A stretch of 64,000 bases of DNA from UBA3478 sp965662045 (GTDB lineage Bacteria; Bacteroidota; Bacteroidia; Flavobacteriales; Flavobacteriaceae). Positions within the stretch are counted from its first letter, which is position 1. Each line of letters opens with the position of its first letter. The stretch is taken from contig CBFIGE010000005.1 of NCBI GenBank assembly GCA_965662045.1, forward strand, positions 1 to 64,000, read 5' to 3'. Positions 8,045 through 17,056 of the stretch are shown piece after piece. The position numbers and the translations under genes are program-made. A model generated the notes under the pieces. The model did not search any database. It worked only from the letters and a program-made list of their open reading frames with translations, and was not told the DNA's origin.

Positions 8045-10455
8045 GTCTCCTTTTGTTTTATGGTATTGTACGCATAAAAGAAAAACAAGAATACTAAAAG
8101 AGCGTGCCCTATCCAATGTCCTATTTCGGCTTTTGCAACAATTACAGGATTAAAGCGCATTTCAACTTTATAGCTTCCAGCGGGTAAGAATGCTCCTCTA
8201 AGCGCATAATTCACACGTTCAAAGTTTATGGGTTTATTATCTATGTATAATTGCCAATCTTCTGTTGAGGCCATGGGATACCATTCTGAAAACACAACAA
8301 ATGAGTTTTTATCACTTTGATATTCATAGACATGTAAATCTGGACTATGAGAGATACTAGTTATTCTTCTAGATGCACTTGAACTTATAGCTAATGCTGT
8401 GGTAGGATTTTGAATTACTGCTGTATTACTCAAGTCAATGTTAGCTATGGACTGAATTGCCTCATCTGCATTATTTGCAATGACTAAAGAATCTACAAAC
8501 CAGGTGGGCCCTAAATTATTTTCGTTAAGGCTATATCCTGGTCCATCTTCGGTCTGATTGATCAAATACTTTACATTGAGCATGTTAATTATTTGGGGAT
8601 TTCCATTAAAGATGTGATAGTCAAAAAGATTTTGAACATAACCAGGTTTTGCCGCGTGATAACCGCCCAATGAATTGTGAAAATAAGACGTCTTGGCTCC
8701 GTTGAGGCCCTCATTTAGATTATAAACTCTGTAATACGATTGATCTTCTTTGATAGCTTGGTCCACTGTTGTTTGTTGAAATGGCGTTTCAATTTTATTT
8801 TGACTGACCCAATCATCACTTGTGAAATAACGATCGCTCACTCTTCCCAAGTCGAAAAGTATTAAAACACCGCAGCCCACATAAAACATTAAGCTGTTTT
8901 TAATCTTAGAATTCGTTTGAAGCCATAAGAGCGATGCCATGCATGCAACCAAGATAATTCCAGCAAGAATATCATTTGAATAAATACTTTTTCGATCATC
9001 AATGAGCGCTTCTACAAAACCAGCGCCGAAGTTTTGTGCGTAATAAGAGTCATTTATACCTGAAAACGAAAACAAACCTCTTCCGAGCAGAAGAAGAACA
9101 CCTAGGATGAAAAATGCACCTAAAGTTTGTACTAGTTTTTTTTGATTTGGCTTATTTAAATAATCTACAAGGCCTATCACTGCAAGAATAGGGAGACAAA
9201 ATTCAATTAAAACTTGAATAGAGGAAACGGCTCTAAACTTGTTGTAGAGTGGAAAATAATCAATAAAAAATGATGTGAGTAATTCAAAATTTTTACCCCA
9301 TGAAAGCATCAAACTTACCCCTGTAGTGATCCAAAGTATTTTATTCAGTCGTCTCATCTTTTTTGAAAAACCGAGAAAAGCGAGAAAGACAATAAGTATA
9401 CCCAAATAGGCAGGTGCTGCTACAATAGGTTGATTTCCCCAATATAGAGGTGCTCTTTGCACGAAGTCTTTTGCTTGTTTAGTGGTAGCTCCCAATCTTT
9501 TTAGATAGTTGAAGGTCGATGAATTATCAGATAAAGGTTCGGCATTAGAACCTCCATAAAACCTTGGAAAGATAAGATTCATGCTCTCTCCTATTCCATA
9601 ACTGTATTGTGTAATGTACTCGTAGTCTAATCCACTTACATTTTCTTTTGCTTGACCTTCAGGATTTAATTTTAATTCAGAGGACCCCCTGGTGCTCCAT
9701 TCGGAGTACAATTTAGTGGTGACCAAAGTTGCAGTATTGCATAATATTCCAATAAATAAGGCCGTTAAAAACAAAAATGAAGCTTTGATGAACGGTTTGA
9801 AGTTTCTAGATTTAATCGTCTCATAGAGGTAAAATAAACCTGCAATCAAAAGTAAAAATCCAAAGTAATAGGTCATTTGATAATGGTTGGCAACAAGTTC
9901 TAATGCCCATCCTAATGAAGATAGCAGTACTCCTAATAACCATTTAGATTTTTCAAAAAGCAATAAAAAGCCCGAGAGTATTAAAGGGAAATATCCTATG
10001 GCGTGTGCTTTGGCATTGTGACCCACATCGATGATAATCAGAAAATAAGTTGAGAATGCGAATGCTAAAGCTCCTAAGATGGCTATTCGAATATCAATAT
10101 TTAAAACCAGCAATAACACATAGAATGAAATCAAATACAAGAAAAGATAGTCTGCGGGTCTTGGCAGAAATCGTACAATACGGTCTATATTTTTTATGAA
10201 ATGTCCACTGTATTGTGCGCCAAGCTGATAGGTGTACATTCCACCAAAAGCTGCATCTGTCCAATACACCTCTTTATCTTCACCCTCGCGTATTTGGTTT
10301 CTTTCTTTAGCCATTCCGTTGTACTGAATGATATCGGATTGAAACAAGGCCTCACCTTTTAATACGGGATTAAATACTAATATTGATAAAAGGGCAAAAG
10401 CTACTAAAACTAAAAAGTGTGTTAAAAAAAGCTTTTTGGTCAAGATTTTAATCAT
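8041..10455 (-). CDS. YfhO-family membrane protein (putative GT-C type glycosyltransferase)
   Basis: An 804-residue protein with an N-terminal membrane segment (residues about 12-30), a loop with FQSDIIQYNGMAKER and YWTDAAFGGMY, then many membrane segments, and a long soluble C-terminal part before a last membrane helix. This is the YfhO architecture (Pfam YfhO), distantly related to GT-C glycosyltransferases; in Bacillus, YfhO glycosylates teichoic acid. The acidic loop after the first helix is where such enzymes keep catalytic residues. It is the first gene of a coupled unit with the glycosyltransferase (4-bp TTGA overlap) and the flippase. Its exact substrate here is unknown. Confidence 0.85.
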   Translation of the reverse strand: MIKILTKKLFLTHFLVLVAFALLSILVFNPVLKGEALFQSDIIQYNGMAKERNQIREGEDKEVYWTDAAFGGMYTYQLGAQYSGHFIKNIDRIVRFLPRPADYLFLYLISFYVLLLVLNIDIRIAILGALAFAFSTYFLIIIDVGHNAKAHAIGYFPLILSGFLLLFEKSKWLLGVLLSSLGWALELVANHYQMTYYFGFLLLIAGLFYLYETIKSRNFKPFIKASFLFLTALFIGILCNTATLVTTKLYSEWSTRGSSELKLNPEGQAKENVSGLDYEYITQYSYGIGESMNLIFPRFYGGSNAEPLSDNSSTFNYLKRLGATTKQAKDFVQRAPLYWGNQPIVAAPAYLGILIVFLAFLGFSKKMRRLNKILWITTGVSLMLSWGKNFELLTSFFIDYFPLYNKFRAVSSIQVLIEFCLPILAVIGLVDYLNKPNQKKLVQTLGAFFILGVLLLLGRGLFSFSGINDSYYAQNFGAGFVEALIDDRKSIYSNDILAGIILVACMASLLWLQTNSKIKNSLMFYVGCGVLILFDLGRVSDRYFTSDDWVSQNKIETPFQQTTVDQAIKEDQSYYRVYNLNEGLNGAKTSYFHNSLGGYHAAKPGYVQNLFDYHIFNGNPQIINMLNVKYLINQTEDGPGYSLNENNLGPTWFVDSLVIANNADEAIQSIANIDLSNTAVIQNPTTALAISSSASRRITSISHSPDLHVYEYQSDKNSFVVFSEWYPMASTEDWQLYIDNKPINFERVNYALRGAFLPAGSYKVEMRFNPVIVAKAEIGHWIGHALLVFLFFFYAYNTIKQKET

Positions 10456-10502
10456 TCAAAGGCTATTTAAGATGTAAATTTAAGCAATAGAAATTTCCTT
10501 TT

Positions 10503-11417
10503 ATGCTTTGGTGCCCCTCAAAGAAATACATTCACCTTATCCTACTTTTTATTTGTTTTACATTTACGTCCTACGGACAGTACACCGAGGTGATCAACTC
10601 CAATCGTCCTGGAGTGACCATAGGTGCATTTGGCGTCTCAAAAAGTATTTTGCAAATAGAATACGGCTTTCAAGGTATTTCGAGCACACACAGTGTTAAG
10701 AATTATAAAGCAAATTCCAATCAATATGAGTTAGACATCCGTAAAGGGGTGTTAAAGGATAATCTGGAATTATTTGTCAATGCACGATTTACTCAATCCG
10801 ATAGCACAATCAATAAACTTACCACCTCTTACAGAAGACAGGTGAGCGATTTAAGTCAACTTAGAATTGGACTTAAGTATTTGTTATGGGACCCATATAA
10901 AGGAACCAATTTAGGAGAAAGAAACATATACAGTTGGCGAGCGAACAAGGTTATTAGACTACGAAATTTTATTCCTTCTATTGCCCTATGGGCATCGACA
11001 AGTTTTAACTTAAAAGATAATATGTTTATGAATTATCCTATGGTAAGTAAATTTTCTCCAGCTGCAGGAATTATTACCCAAAGCCAGTTAAACGACTACT
11101 GGACCTGGACCAATAATGCTTTTGTATTCAATCTTTTAGACAAACCAGCTTTTTATTATGACATTAGGAGTTCTGTTATAAAAGGATTTAAAAATAGTAG
11201 ATGGAGTATCTTTATAGAGCAAAATACGATTTATGGTGATCAGTACGCAGATTTGATTTTAAGATCTGGTGTAGCTTATTTGTCTTATGAAAATCTTCAA
11301 TTTGATTTGTATGCTGGTTACAACGTGAAAAGTACTCCTAGATTGTTATCGCTCGGATTTGGGGGTTCGTTTAGAATTGATAAAAGCGATCAAAAACGTT
11401 TAAAAACAAGATATTAA
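10503..11417 (+). CDS. Outer-membrane transporter-like protein (MetA-pathway/phenol-degradation OMP family)
   Basis: A secreted protein of 304 residues: signal peptide roughly residues 1-26 ending SYGQ, then INSNRPG and a chain of alternating amphipathic strands ending in a C-terminal aromatic-rich strand region, as in a small beta-barrel. The early motif SNRPGVTIGAFGVSKSILQIEYGF matches the opening of the family annotated 'putative MetA-pathway of phenol degradation' (Pfam PF13557); that name does not imply phenol use. It starts 47 bp from the divergent yfhO gene and lies 15 bp before the GNAT gene, possibly co-transcribed with it. Substrate unknown. Confidence 0.7.
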   Translation: MLWCPSKKYIHLILLFICFTFTSYGQYTEVINSNRPGVTIGAFGVSKSILQIEYGFQGISSTHSVKNYKANSNQYELDIRKGVLKDNLELFVNARFTQSDSTINKLTTSYRRQVSDLSQLRIGLKYLLWDPYKGTNLGERNIYSWRANKVIRLRNFIPSIALWASTSFNLKDNMFMNYPMVSKFSPAAGIITQSQLNDYWTWTNNAFVFNLLDKPAFYYDIRSSVIKGFKNSRWSIFIEQNTIYGDQYADLILRSGVAYLSYENLQFDLYAGYNVKSTPRLLSLGFGGSFRIDKSDQKRLKTRY

Positions 11418-11432
11418 CTTAAAATAGTGTCA

Positions 11433-12551
11433 ATGATTAATGTAGTTGAGGTCAAAAAACAAAAAGACCTGAAGACCTTTGTTAAATTTCCATTTAAACT
11501 CTATAAGGGAAATAAATACTGGGTTCCACCCATTATTAATGAGGAATTAGAAACATTTAATAAAGACCTTAATCCTGTTTTTGAGCACGCCAAGGCTCGT
11601 TTCTTCTTAGCGTATAAAAACAATGAGGTCGTAGGTCGTGTGGCAGCTATTGTAAATTGGACTGAAGTAAAACAACAAAATGTCCTAAAAATGCGCTTTG
11701 GTTGGTTTGACTTTGTAGATGATTTAGCAGTTTCAAAAGCATTACTTAATAAGGTTTATGAAATAGGAAACAGCTTGAATTTGAAGTATATGGAGGGGCC
11801 TGTGGGATTCTCTAATCTCGATAAGGTCGGTGTTTTAGTTTCTGGTTTTGATGTGCTTGGTACAATGATCACTTGGTACAATCACAAGTACTATCAAAAT
11901 CATTACGAAGCCTTTGGGATGCGCAAAGAAAAAGGCTATCTAGAAAGCCATTTCCCTGCCGTTAACGCGGATTCCAAATTTTTTGTTCGACACAGCAAGG
12001 TAATTGCAGAACGATTTGAACTAAAGACCAAAAACTTCGCAACATCAAAAGAGTTGATGCCTTATATTGACAAAATGTTTGATCTATTCAATGAAAGTTA
12101 TTCAAAGCTCTCTTCATTTGTTCCTATTTCAGATCGACAGAAAGCCTACTTTAAAAAGAAATATCTAAACTTTTTAAGTCCTGAATACATCAAATTTGTG
12201 GTTAATAAAAATGACGATCTCATCGCTTTTGCGATTGTTATGCCTTCATTCTCAAAAGCATTACAAAAGGCAAATGGAAAATTATTTCCGTTTGGATTCT
12301 ATCATCTTCTTCAAGCCAAGAAACACTCAAAGGATGTTACTTTTTATTTGATAGGAATACGGCCGGATTATCAAAATAAAGGAGTTACTACGCTTTTATT
12401 CACAGATATGAAGAAAACCTTTGACCTTAGAGGGGTAGAGAATTGCCACAGAACTCCTGAGCTTGAGGATAATCATGCGGTACATAGATTGTGGGAGAAT
12501 TTCGATCCTAAAATCATTAAAAGACGAAATACTTATAGAAAAGACTTTTAG
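11433..12551 (+). CDS. GNAT-fold acyltransferase-like protein (possible lipid N-acyltransferase)
   Basis: A 372-residue cytoplasmic protein without signal or membrane segments. The N-terminal portion (FPFKLYKGNKYWVPP, then ARFFLAYKNNEVVGRVAAIVN) and the C-terminal FYLIGIRPDYQNKGVTTLLF, which resembles the GNAT acyl-CoA binding motif, indicate a double GNAT-like fold. Such proteins are sometimes mislabelled GTP cyclohydrolase. The ATG at 11433 was chosen over a GTG at 11427. The gene meets an AONS-family gene tail to tail with a shared stop (TTAG, 12548-12551). GNAT-type ceramide synthases are known from Caulobacter, so a role as N-acyltransferase in sphingolipid or sulfonolipid synthesis is an attractive inference, not shown. 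Confidence 0.7.
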   Translation: MINVVEVKKQKDLKTFVKFPFKLYKGNKYWVPPIINEELETFNKDLNPVFEHAKARFFLAYKNNEVVGRVAAIVNWTEVKQQNVLKMRFGWFDFVDDLAVSKALLNKVYEIGNSLNLKYMEGPVGFSNLDKVGVLVSGFDVLGTMITWYNHKYYQNHYEAFGMRKEKGYLESHFPAVNADSKFFVRHSKVIAERFELKTKNFATSKELMPYIDKMFDLFNESYSKLSSFVPISDRQKAYFKKKYLNFLSPEYIKFVVNKNDDLIAFAIVMPSFSKALQKANGKLFPFGFYHLLQAKKHSKDVTFYLIGIRPDYQNKGVTTLLFTDMKKTFDLRGVENCHRTPELEDNHAVHRLWENFDPKIIKRRNTYRKDF

Positions 12552-13798
12552 TCTACCTTAACTGAGGCAGATAACCTTTTATAGACACCTGACTCTAATC
12601 GTTCCCTAATTTTAGAAAAGGCCACTAAGGTCTCCGCTACATCTTGCAAAGTGTGTGTTGCAGTAGGTATTAATCTTAACAAGATTAACCCTTTAGGAAT
12701 TACCGGATAGACCACAATTGAACAGAAAATACCATAGTTTTCTCTCAAATCTTTTACCAAAGCCATTGCCTCAGGAATCGTACCATTAAGATAAACAGGG
12801 GTGACACAAGAAGACGTATTTCCAATATCAAATCCGTTTTCTTTCAAACCATTCTGCAGCGCATTGACATTTTCCCACAATTTGTTTTTGAGTTCAGGTT
12901 GTGTTCTCAACATGTGTAAACGCTTTAAAGCCCCTTTTACATAAATCATTGGTAAAGACTTAGCAAACATCTGAGATCTCAAGTTATACTTTAAATAGTC
13001 AATAATTTCTTTATCCGCCGATAAGAAAGCACCTATTCCTGCTAAAGACTTTGCAAATGTTGCAAAATAAACATCGATATCGTCTTGAATTCCCTGCTCT
13101 TCTCCAGCTCCTGCCCCATTTTTTCCAAGTGTTCCGAATCCATGAGCATCATCGACTAGAAGTCTGAAATTGAATTTCTTTTTGAGTTCAACAATTTCCT
13201 TGAGTTTACCTTGCTCTCCTCGCATCCCAAAAACACCTTCAGAAATGACTAAGATTCCGCCGTTTTGTTGTTCTGCAAGTTTTGTTGCACGTTCAAGGTT
13301 TTTTTCAAGACTTTCAATGTCATTGTGTTTGAAGGTAAAGCGCTTACCTATATGCAGACGAACACCGTCAATAATACAGGCGTGACAATCCACATCGTAT
13401 ACGATAATATCGTCTTTAGAAACCAAAGCGTCGATAGCAGACATTATACCTTGATAACCGAAATTTAATAGATAGGCCGCTTCTTTTTGTGAAAAGTCGG
13501 CTAATTCGTTTTGTAATTGTTCGTGATAGTCTGTGTGTCCACTCATCATTCGCGCTCCCATTGGATAGGCAGCACCATAAGATCTAGCTGCTCGTGCGTC
13601 TTCTTCAATAACCTCTGGAAGATTGGCTAGACCCAAGTAATCATTAACACTCCAAGTAATAACATCTTTCCCTTGGAATTTCATTCTATTTGAGATAGGT
13701 CCTTCTAATTTTGGAAAGACAAAATAACCTTCTGCAATTGAAGCCCATTTTCCTAGAGGACCTTTATTTTCAATAATTCTGTCAAATAAATCTCTCAT
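12548..13798 (-). CDS. Alpha-oxoamine synthase family enzyme (serine palmitoyltransferase / cysteate acyltransferase / KBL-like)
   Basis: A PLP enzyme that condenses an amino acid with an acyl-CoA and releases CO2. In the 416-residue chain the fold-type I landmarks are clear: DVDCHACIIDGVRL (about 135-148, ring-stacking His), VDDAHGFGTLG (Asp217 and His219) and the PLP lysine in FATFAKSLAGIG (Lys250). The family includes 2-amino-3-ketobutyrate CoA ligase, 8-amino-7-oxononanoate synthase, serine palmitoyltransferase and the cysteate acyltransferase of flavobacterial sulfonolipids. The absence of tdh or bio genes nearby and the adjacent GNAT gene favour a lipid role. Which amino acid it uses cannot be decided from sequence. 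Confidence 0.85.
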   Translation of the reverse strand: MRDLFDRIIENKGPLGKWASIAEGYFVFPKLEGPISNRMKFQGKDVITWSVNDYLGLANLPEVIEEDARAARSYGAAYPMGARMMSGHTDYHEQLQNELADFSQKEAAYLLNFGYQGIMSAIDALVSKDDIIVYDVDCHACIIDGVRLHIGKRFTFKHNDIESLEKNLERATKLAEQQNGGILVISEGVFGMRGEQGKLKEIVELKKKFNFRLLVDDAHGFGTLGKNGAGAGEEQGIQDDIDVYFATFAKSLAGIGAFLSADKEIIDYLKYNLRSQMFAKSLPMIYVKGALKRLHMLRTQPELKNKLWENVNALQNGLKENGFDIGNTSSCVTPVYLNGTIPEAMALVKDLRENYGIFCSIVVYPVIPKGLILLRLIPTATHTLQDVAETLVAFSKIRERLESGVYKRLSASVKVD

Positions 13799-13874
13799 AT
13801 CAATATATCGTCAATCGTAAATATCGGTTGGCAAACTTAATACTTTTAAGTGTAATATTAAGATTTCGTTTATC

Positions 13875-14915
13875 CTATTTAATGTAGTTAATGGCCGTTT
13901 CTTGCCCTTGTGTTTCTTTGTCGAGAAAGCCCTGGTCATTCATCCAATCTTCGCTGTATATTTTACTCATATAACGTGATCCATGATCAGGAAAAATCAC
14001 CACAACAACACTATCTTTTGTGAAGTAACCTTGAGCTGCATACTCCTCTAGACCCTGAAGAGCGGCTCCAGAAGTGTATCCCACAAATAGCCCTTCGGTT
14101 TTGGATATTTTCCGCGCCATAAGCGCACTGTCTTTATCTGTGACCTTCGTAAAGGTATCAATCACTGAAAAATCAGTGGCACTTGGAATTAAATTTTTCC
14201 CTAAACCTTCTATGCGATACGGAAAAATTTCTTTTTCATCAAAAGTTCCAGTTGCATGATATTTTGCAATAACAGAACCATAGGCATCCACACCTAAAAC
14301 TTTTACATCTTTATTCATTTCTTTTAAAAAACGAGCAGTTCCTGAAATGGTGCCTCCCGTTCCACTGCACGCAATTAAATGAGTGATTTGTCCCTTTGTT
14401 TGTTCCCAAATCTCAGGTCCTGTCGTTCTGTAATGAGCTTCGGTATTAAGGTCATTAAAATATTGATTAATGTAAATCGAGTTAGGAGTTTCTTTGTGAA
14501 TTCTCTTGGCGACCTCATAATAAGACCTTGGGTCTTCTGCAGAAACATGAGCCGGACAAACATGAACTTCTGCTCCCATGGCCTTCAAGCCTTCTATTTT
14601 ATCTTTAGATGATTTGGAGCTTACCGCAAGAATACATTTGTATCCTTTAATCATACTTGCCATAGCTATACTAAAGCCCGTATTACCCGATGTAGTCTCA
14701 ACAATAGTGCTTCCTTTTTTTAAAATTCCTTTACGCTCAGCCTCTTCTATGATAAAGGATGCTATACGATCTTTAGCCGAATGACCTGGGTTAAAGGCCT
14801 CTACTTTTGCATAATGTAAGCCTGGAATATGGGATACAATACGATTTAACTTTACCAAAGGAGTGTTACCTACTAGTTCGAGAACATTATTGTAGGCATC
14901 TATTGGTTTCTGCAT
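13875..14915 (-). CDS. Cysteine synthase family PLP enzyme (cysteine synthase / cystathionine beta-synthase type)
   Basis: Catalyses a beta-replacement on a serine derivative. The 346-residue protein has the fold-type II core: NPGHSAKDRIA with PLP Lys48, the TTSGNTGFSIAM substrate loop, the SGTGGTISG phosphate-binding loop near residue 185, and GYTSGAALQGLEE near 285. There is no C-terminal CBS domain. GHSAKDR rather than the GSVKDR of CysK places it in the divergent Bacteroidota subgroup. It lies 76 bp upstream of the AONS-family gene on the same strand. If that enzyme uses cysteate, this one could supply a sulfur amino acid; otherwise it serves ordinary cysteine or cystathionine synthesis. 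Confidence 0.88.
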   Translation of the reverse strand: MQKPIDAYNNVLELVGNTPLVKLNRIVSHIPGLHYAKVEAFNPGHSAKDRIASFIIEEAERKGILKKGSTIVETTSGNTGFSIAMASMIKGYKCILAVSSKSSKDKIEGLKAMGAEVHVCPAHVSAEDPRSYYEVAKRIHKETPNSIYINQYFNDLNTEAHYRTTGPEIWEQTKGQITHLIACSGTGGTISGTARFLKEMNKDVKVLGVDAYGSVIAKYHATGTFDEKEIFPYRIEGLGKNLIPSATDFSVIDTFTKVTDKDSALMARKISKTEGLFVGYTSGAALQGLEEYAAQGYFTKDSVVVVIFPDHGSRYMSKIYSEDWMNDQGFLDKETQGQETAINYIK

Positions 14916-15007
14916 AAAAATATGTATTGGTTAAAAGACTTCAAATATAAGAAAACTAGCTCAAATCGATTTTATCATGTCTTACATAAGGTACTTCTTC
15001 TAATTTT

Positions 15008-17056
15008 TTATTGATGTGTTTCATTTAAGACTTTCAACATGAAGGCATATTCTTTGGCTATCTCTTTAATGGACTCAAAACGACCTGAAGCTCCTGAGTG
15101 TCCTGTATCCATATTAATTTCAAAAAGGAGTAAGTTTTGATCTGTTTTCTTTTTTCTAAGACGAGCTACCCATTTGGCAGGTTCCCAATATTGCACCTGT
15201 GAATCGTGTAATCCAGCGGTAACTAATAAATGTGGATAATCCTGAGACGAAACATTGTCATAAGGTGAATAGGATCTCATGTAGTTAAAAAAGGTAGGGT
15301 TATTTGGATTTCCCCATTCCTCATACTCTCCAGTTGTCAAGGGAATACTTTCATCAAGCATTGTGGTTACTACATCTACAAAAGGCACCTGTGCAATAAT
15401 GGCCGTAAAAAGATGAGGATATTCATTTAATGCAACAGCCATAAGTAATCCTCCTGCCGAACCTCCCATACCGATTAGACTAATTTCATTCGTGTACCCC
15501 TCTGTTATAAGATGTAAAGCACAAGATTTATAATCATTAAAGGTATTTTTCTTTTGCAGTAATTTTCCCTTATCGTACCAAGGCCTTCCCAAATACTCCC
15601 CTCCTCTAATATGAGCAATAGCGAATGTAAACCCTCTATCAAGTAGCGATAAACGGGCAATTGAAAAATAAGGATCTATAGTTGATCCATAAGATCCGTA
15701 CGCATACAAGACTAATTTTTTAGAGTCTTCAGCTCGATATTTCTTGTGGTAAACTAAACTGATCGGAATACTTTTCTGATCTTCTGAGGTCGCCCAAATT
15801 CGCTTTGATTCGTACTGAGTCTCGTCATAAGTGCCCAATACTTCTTGTTGCTTTAAAAGCTCAATATTTTTGGAGTGTAAATCAATTTCAAAAACAGATG
15901 GAGCCTTTGTCATACTGCTATAATAGTAACGCAGTTTTTGAGACTCAAATTCTACATTTGTCTGAAAATGAGCTACATAAGTTTCTCCAAAAAGAGGAAT
16001 ATAATAGGTTTCTTCCGTTTTCCAATTTATTATTTTGAGTCTGCTTAAACCATTAACTCTTTCATCTATACAATAATGTGATTCAAAAAATTCAAAATCT
16101 TCAATTAAAACATCCTCTCGGTGTTCAATGAACTCCGTCCAATTTATTTTATCTGTTTTATGAACGGATGTACGCATCAATTTAAAATTAAACGCACCAT
16201 CTTTATTAGTCAAGATGTAAAAGTGATCTCGATAATGTGCTATTGAGTATTCAAGCTCTTTTTCTCTCTTGTGAAAAATTTCGAAAGATGCGTCGTGATA
16301 ATTGGCGTCACAATACTGATATTCGGTTGAGTTTGTGCTTGCACTTTCAATTATAACAAAAGCCTTAGACTTTGATTTGTAAACACCTACGGAATATCCT
16401 GTATCTTTTTCTTCATAAATCAATTCATCTTGATCACTATCCGTGCTAAGAATATGCTTGTATATGCGATACGCCCTTAGGGTTACAGGGTCTTTTCTGG
16501 TATAATAAATAGCCTTGTTATCGTTTGACCAACAACAACTTCCCGTTGTTTTTTCAATTTTATCTAGCAATAATTCACCGGTTCTTAAATCTTTAAAACG
16601 CAACTGATATTCACGTCTTGAATAAGTGTCTATACAAAATGCAGCAATATTATTTTCTTCGTTTATTTTGTAAGAGGCGAATTGATAATAAGTATATCCT
16701 TGAGCCATCTGGTTTACATCAAAAAGTAATTCTTCTTCTGCGGCTAGAGACTCTTTCTTTCTTGTGAAAATGGGATACTGTAAATTTTTTTTTGTTTTGC
16801 TGATGTACCAATAACCGTTTTTGAAAACTGGTAAAGACTCATCGTCTTCTTTGATTCGAGAACGTATTTCTGTGTAAATTTTATCAATCAACTCATTACA
16901 ATCTTTCATGTGATGTTGATAATACTCGTTCTCTGAGTTGAGATAAGGAATTAAATCAGGATGCTCTCTATCGTTCATCCAATAAAACTCATCAACTCTT
17001 GTAGTTCCGTGGTTAACTAATTTTTTAGGATATTCTTGTGCTTTAGGACTTTTCAC
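15008..17056 (-). CDS. ptrB: Prolyl oligopeptidase family serine peptidase (oligopeptidase B-like, S9A)
   Basis: Cleaves short peptides, usually after basic residues in the oligopeptidase B branch. The 682 residues comprise an N-terminal beta-propeller and a C-terminal alpha/beta hydrolase. The triad can be placed: Ser533 in GMGGSAGG, Asp618 in LHDSQV and His653 in TGHSGASGRF. Family homology begins at the first residues (YPKKLVNHGTTRVDEFYWM). The start is GTG, overlapping the upstream aldolase stop in GTGA (17053-17056), which implies translational coupling. No signal peptide, so it should act in the cytoplasm on imported peptides. Third gene of a coupled unit with the zinc protease and threonine aldolase. 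Confidence 0.92.
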   Translation of the reverse strand: MKSPKAQEYPKKLVNHGTTRVDEFYWMNDREHPDLIPYLNSENEYYQHHMKDCNELIDKIYTEIRSRIKEDDESLPVFKNGYWYISKTKKNLQYPIFTRKKESLAAEEELLFDVNQMAQGYTYYQFASYKINEENNIAAFCIDTYSRREYQLRFKDLRTGELLLDKIEKTTGSCCWSNDNKAIYYTRKDPVTLRAYRIYKHILSTDSDQDELIYEEKDTGYSVGVYKSKSKAFVIIESASTNSTEYQYCDANYHDASFEIFHKREKELEYSIAHYRDHFYILTNKDGAFNFKLMRTSVHKTDKINWTEFIEHREDVLIEDFEFFESHYCIDERVNGLSRLKIINWKTEETYYIPLFGETYVAHFQTNVEFESQKLRYYYSSMTKAPSVFEIDLHSKNIELLKQQEVLGTYDETQYESKRIWATSEDQKSIPISLVYHKKYRAEDSKKLVLYAYGSYGSTIDPYFSIARLSLLDRGFTFAIAHIRGGEYLGRPWYDKGKLLQKKNTFNDYKSCALHLITEGYTNEISLIGMGGSAGGLLMAVALNEYPHLFTAIIAQVPFVDVVTTMLDESIPLTTGEYEEWGNPNNPTFFNYMRSYSPYDNVSSQDYPHLLVTAGLHDSQVQYWEPAKWVARLRKKKTDQNLLLFEINMDTGHSGASGRFESIKEIAKEYAFMLKVLNETHQ

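Noticed and set aside
6731..8116. Longer glycosyltransferase starting at TTG 8116
   Set aside because: Would overlap the upstream gene by 76 bp and adds residues unlike the family; TTG 8044 has SD AAAGGAG and TTGA coupling.
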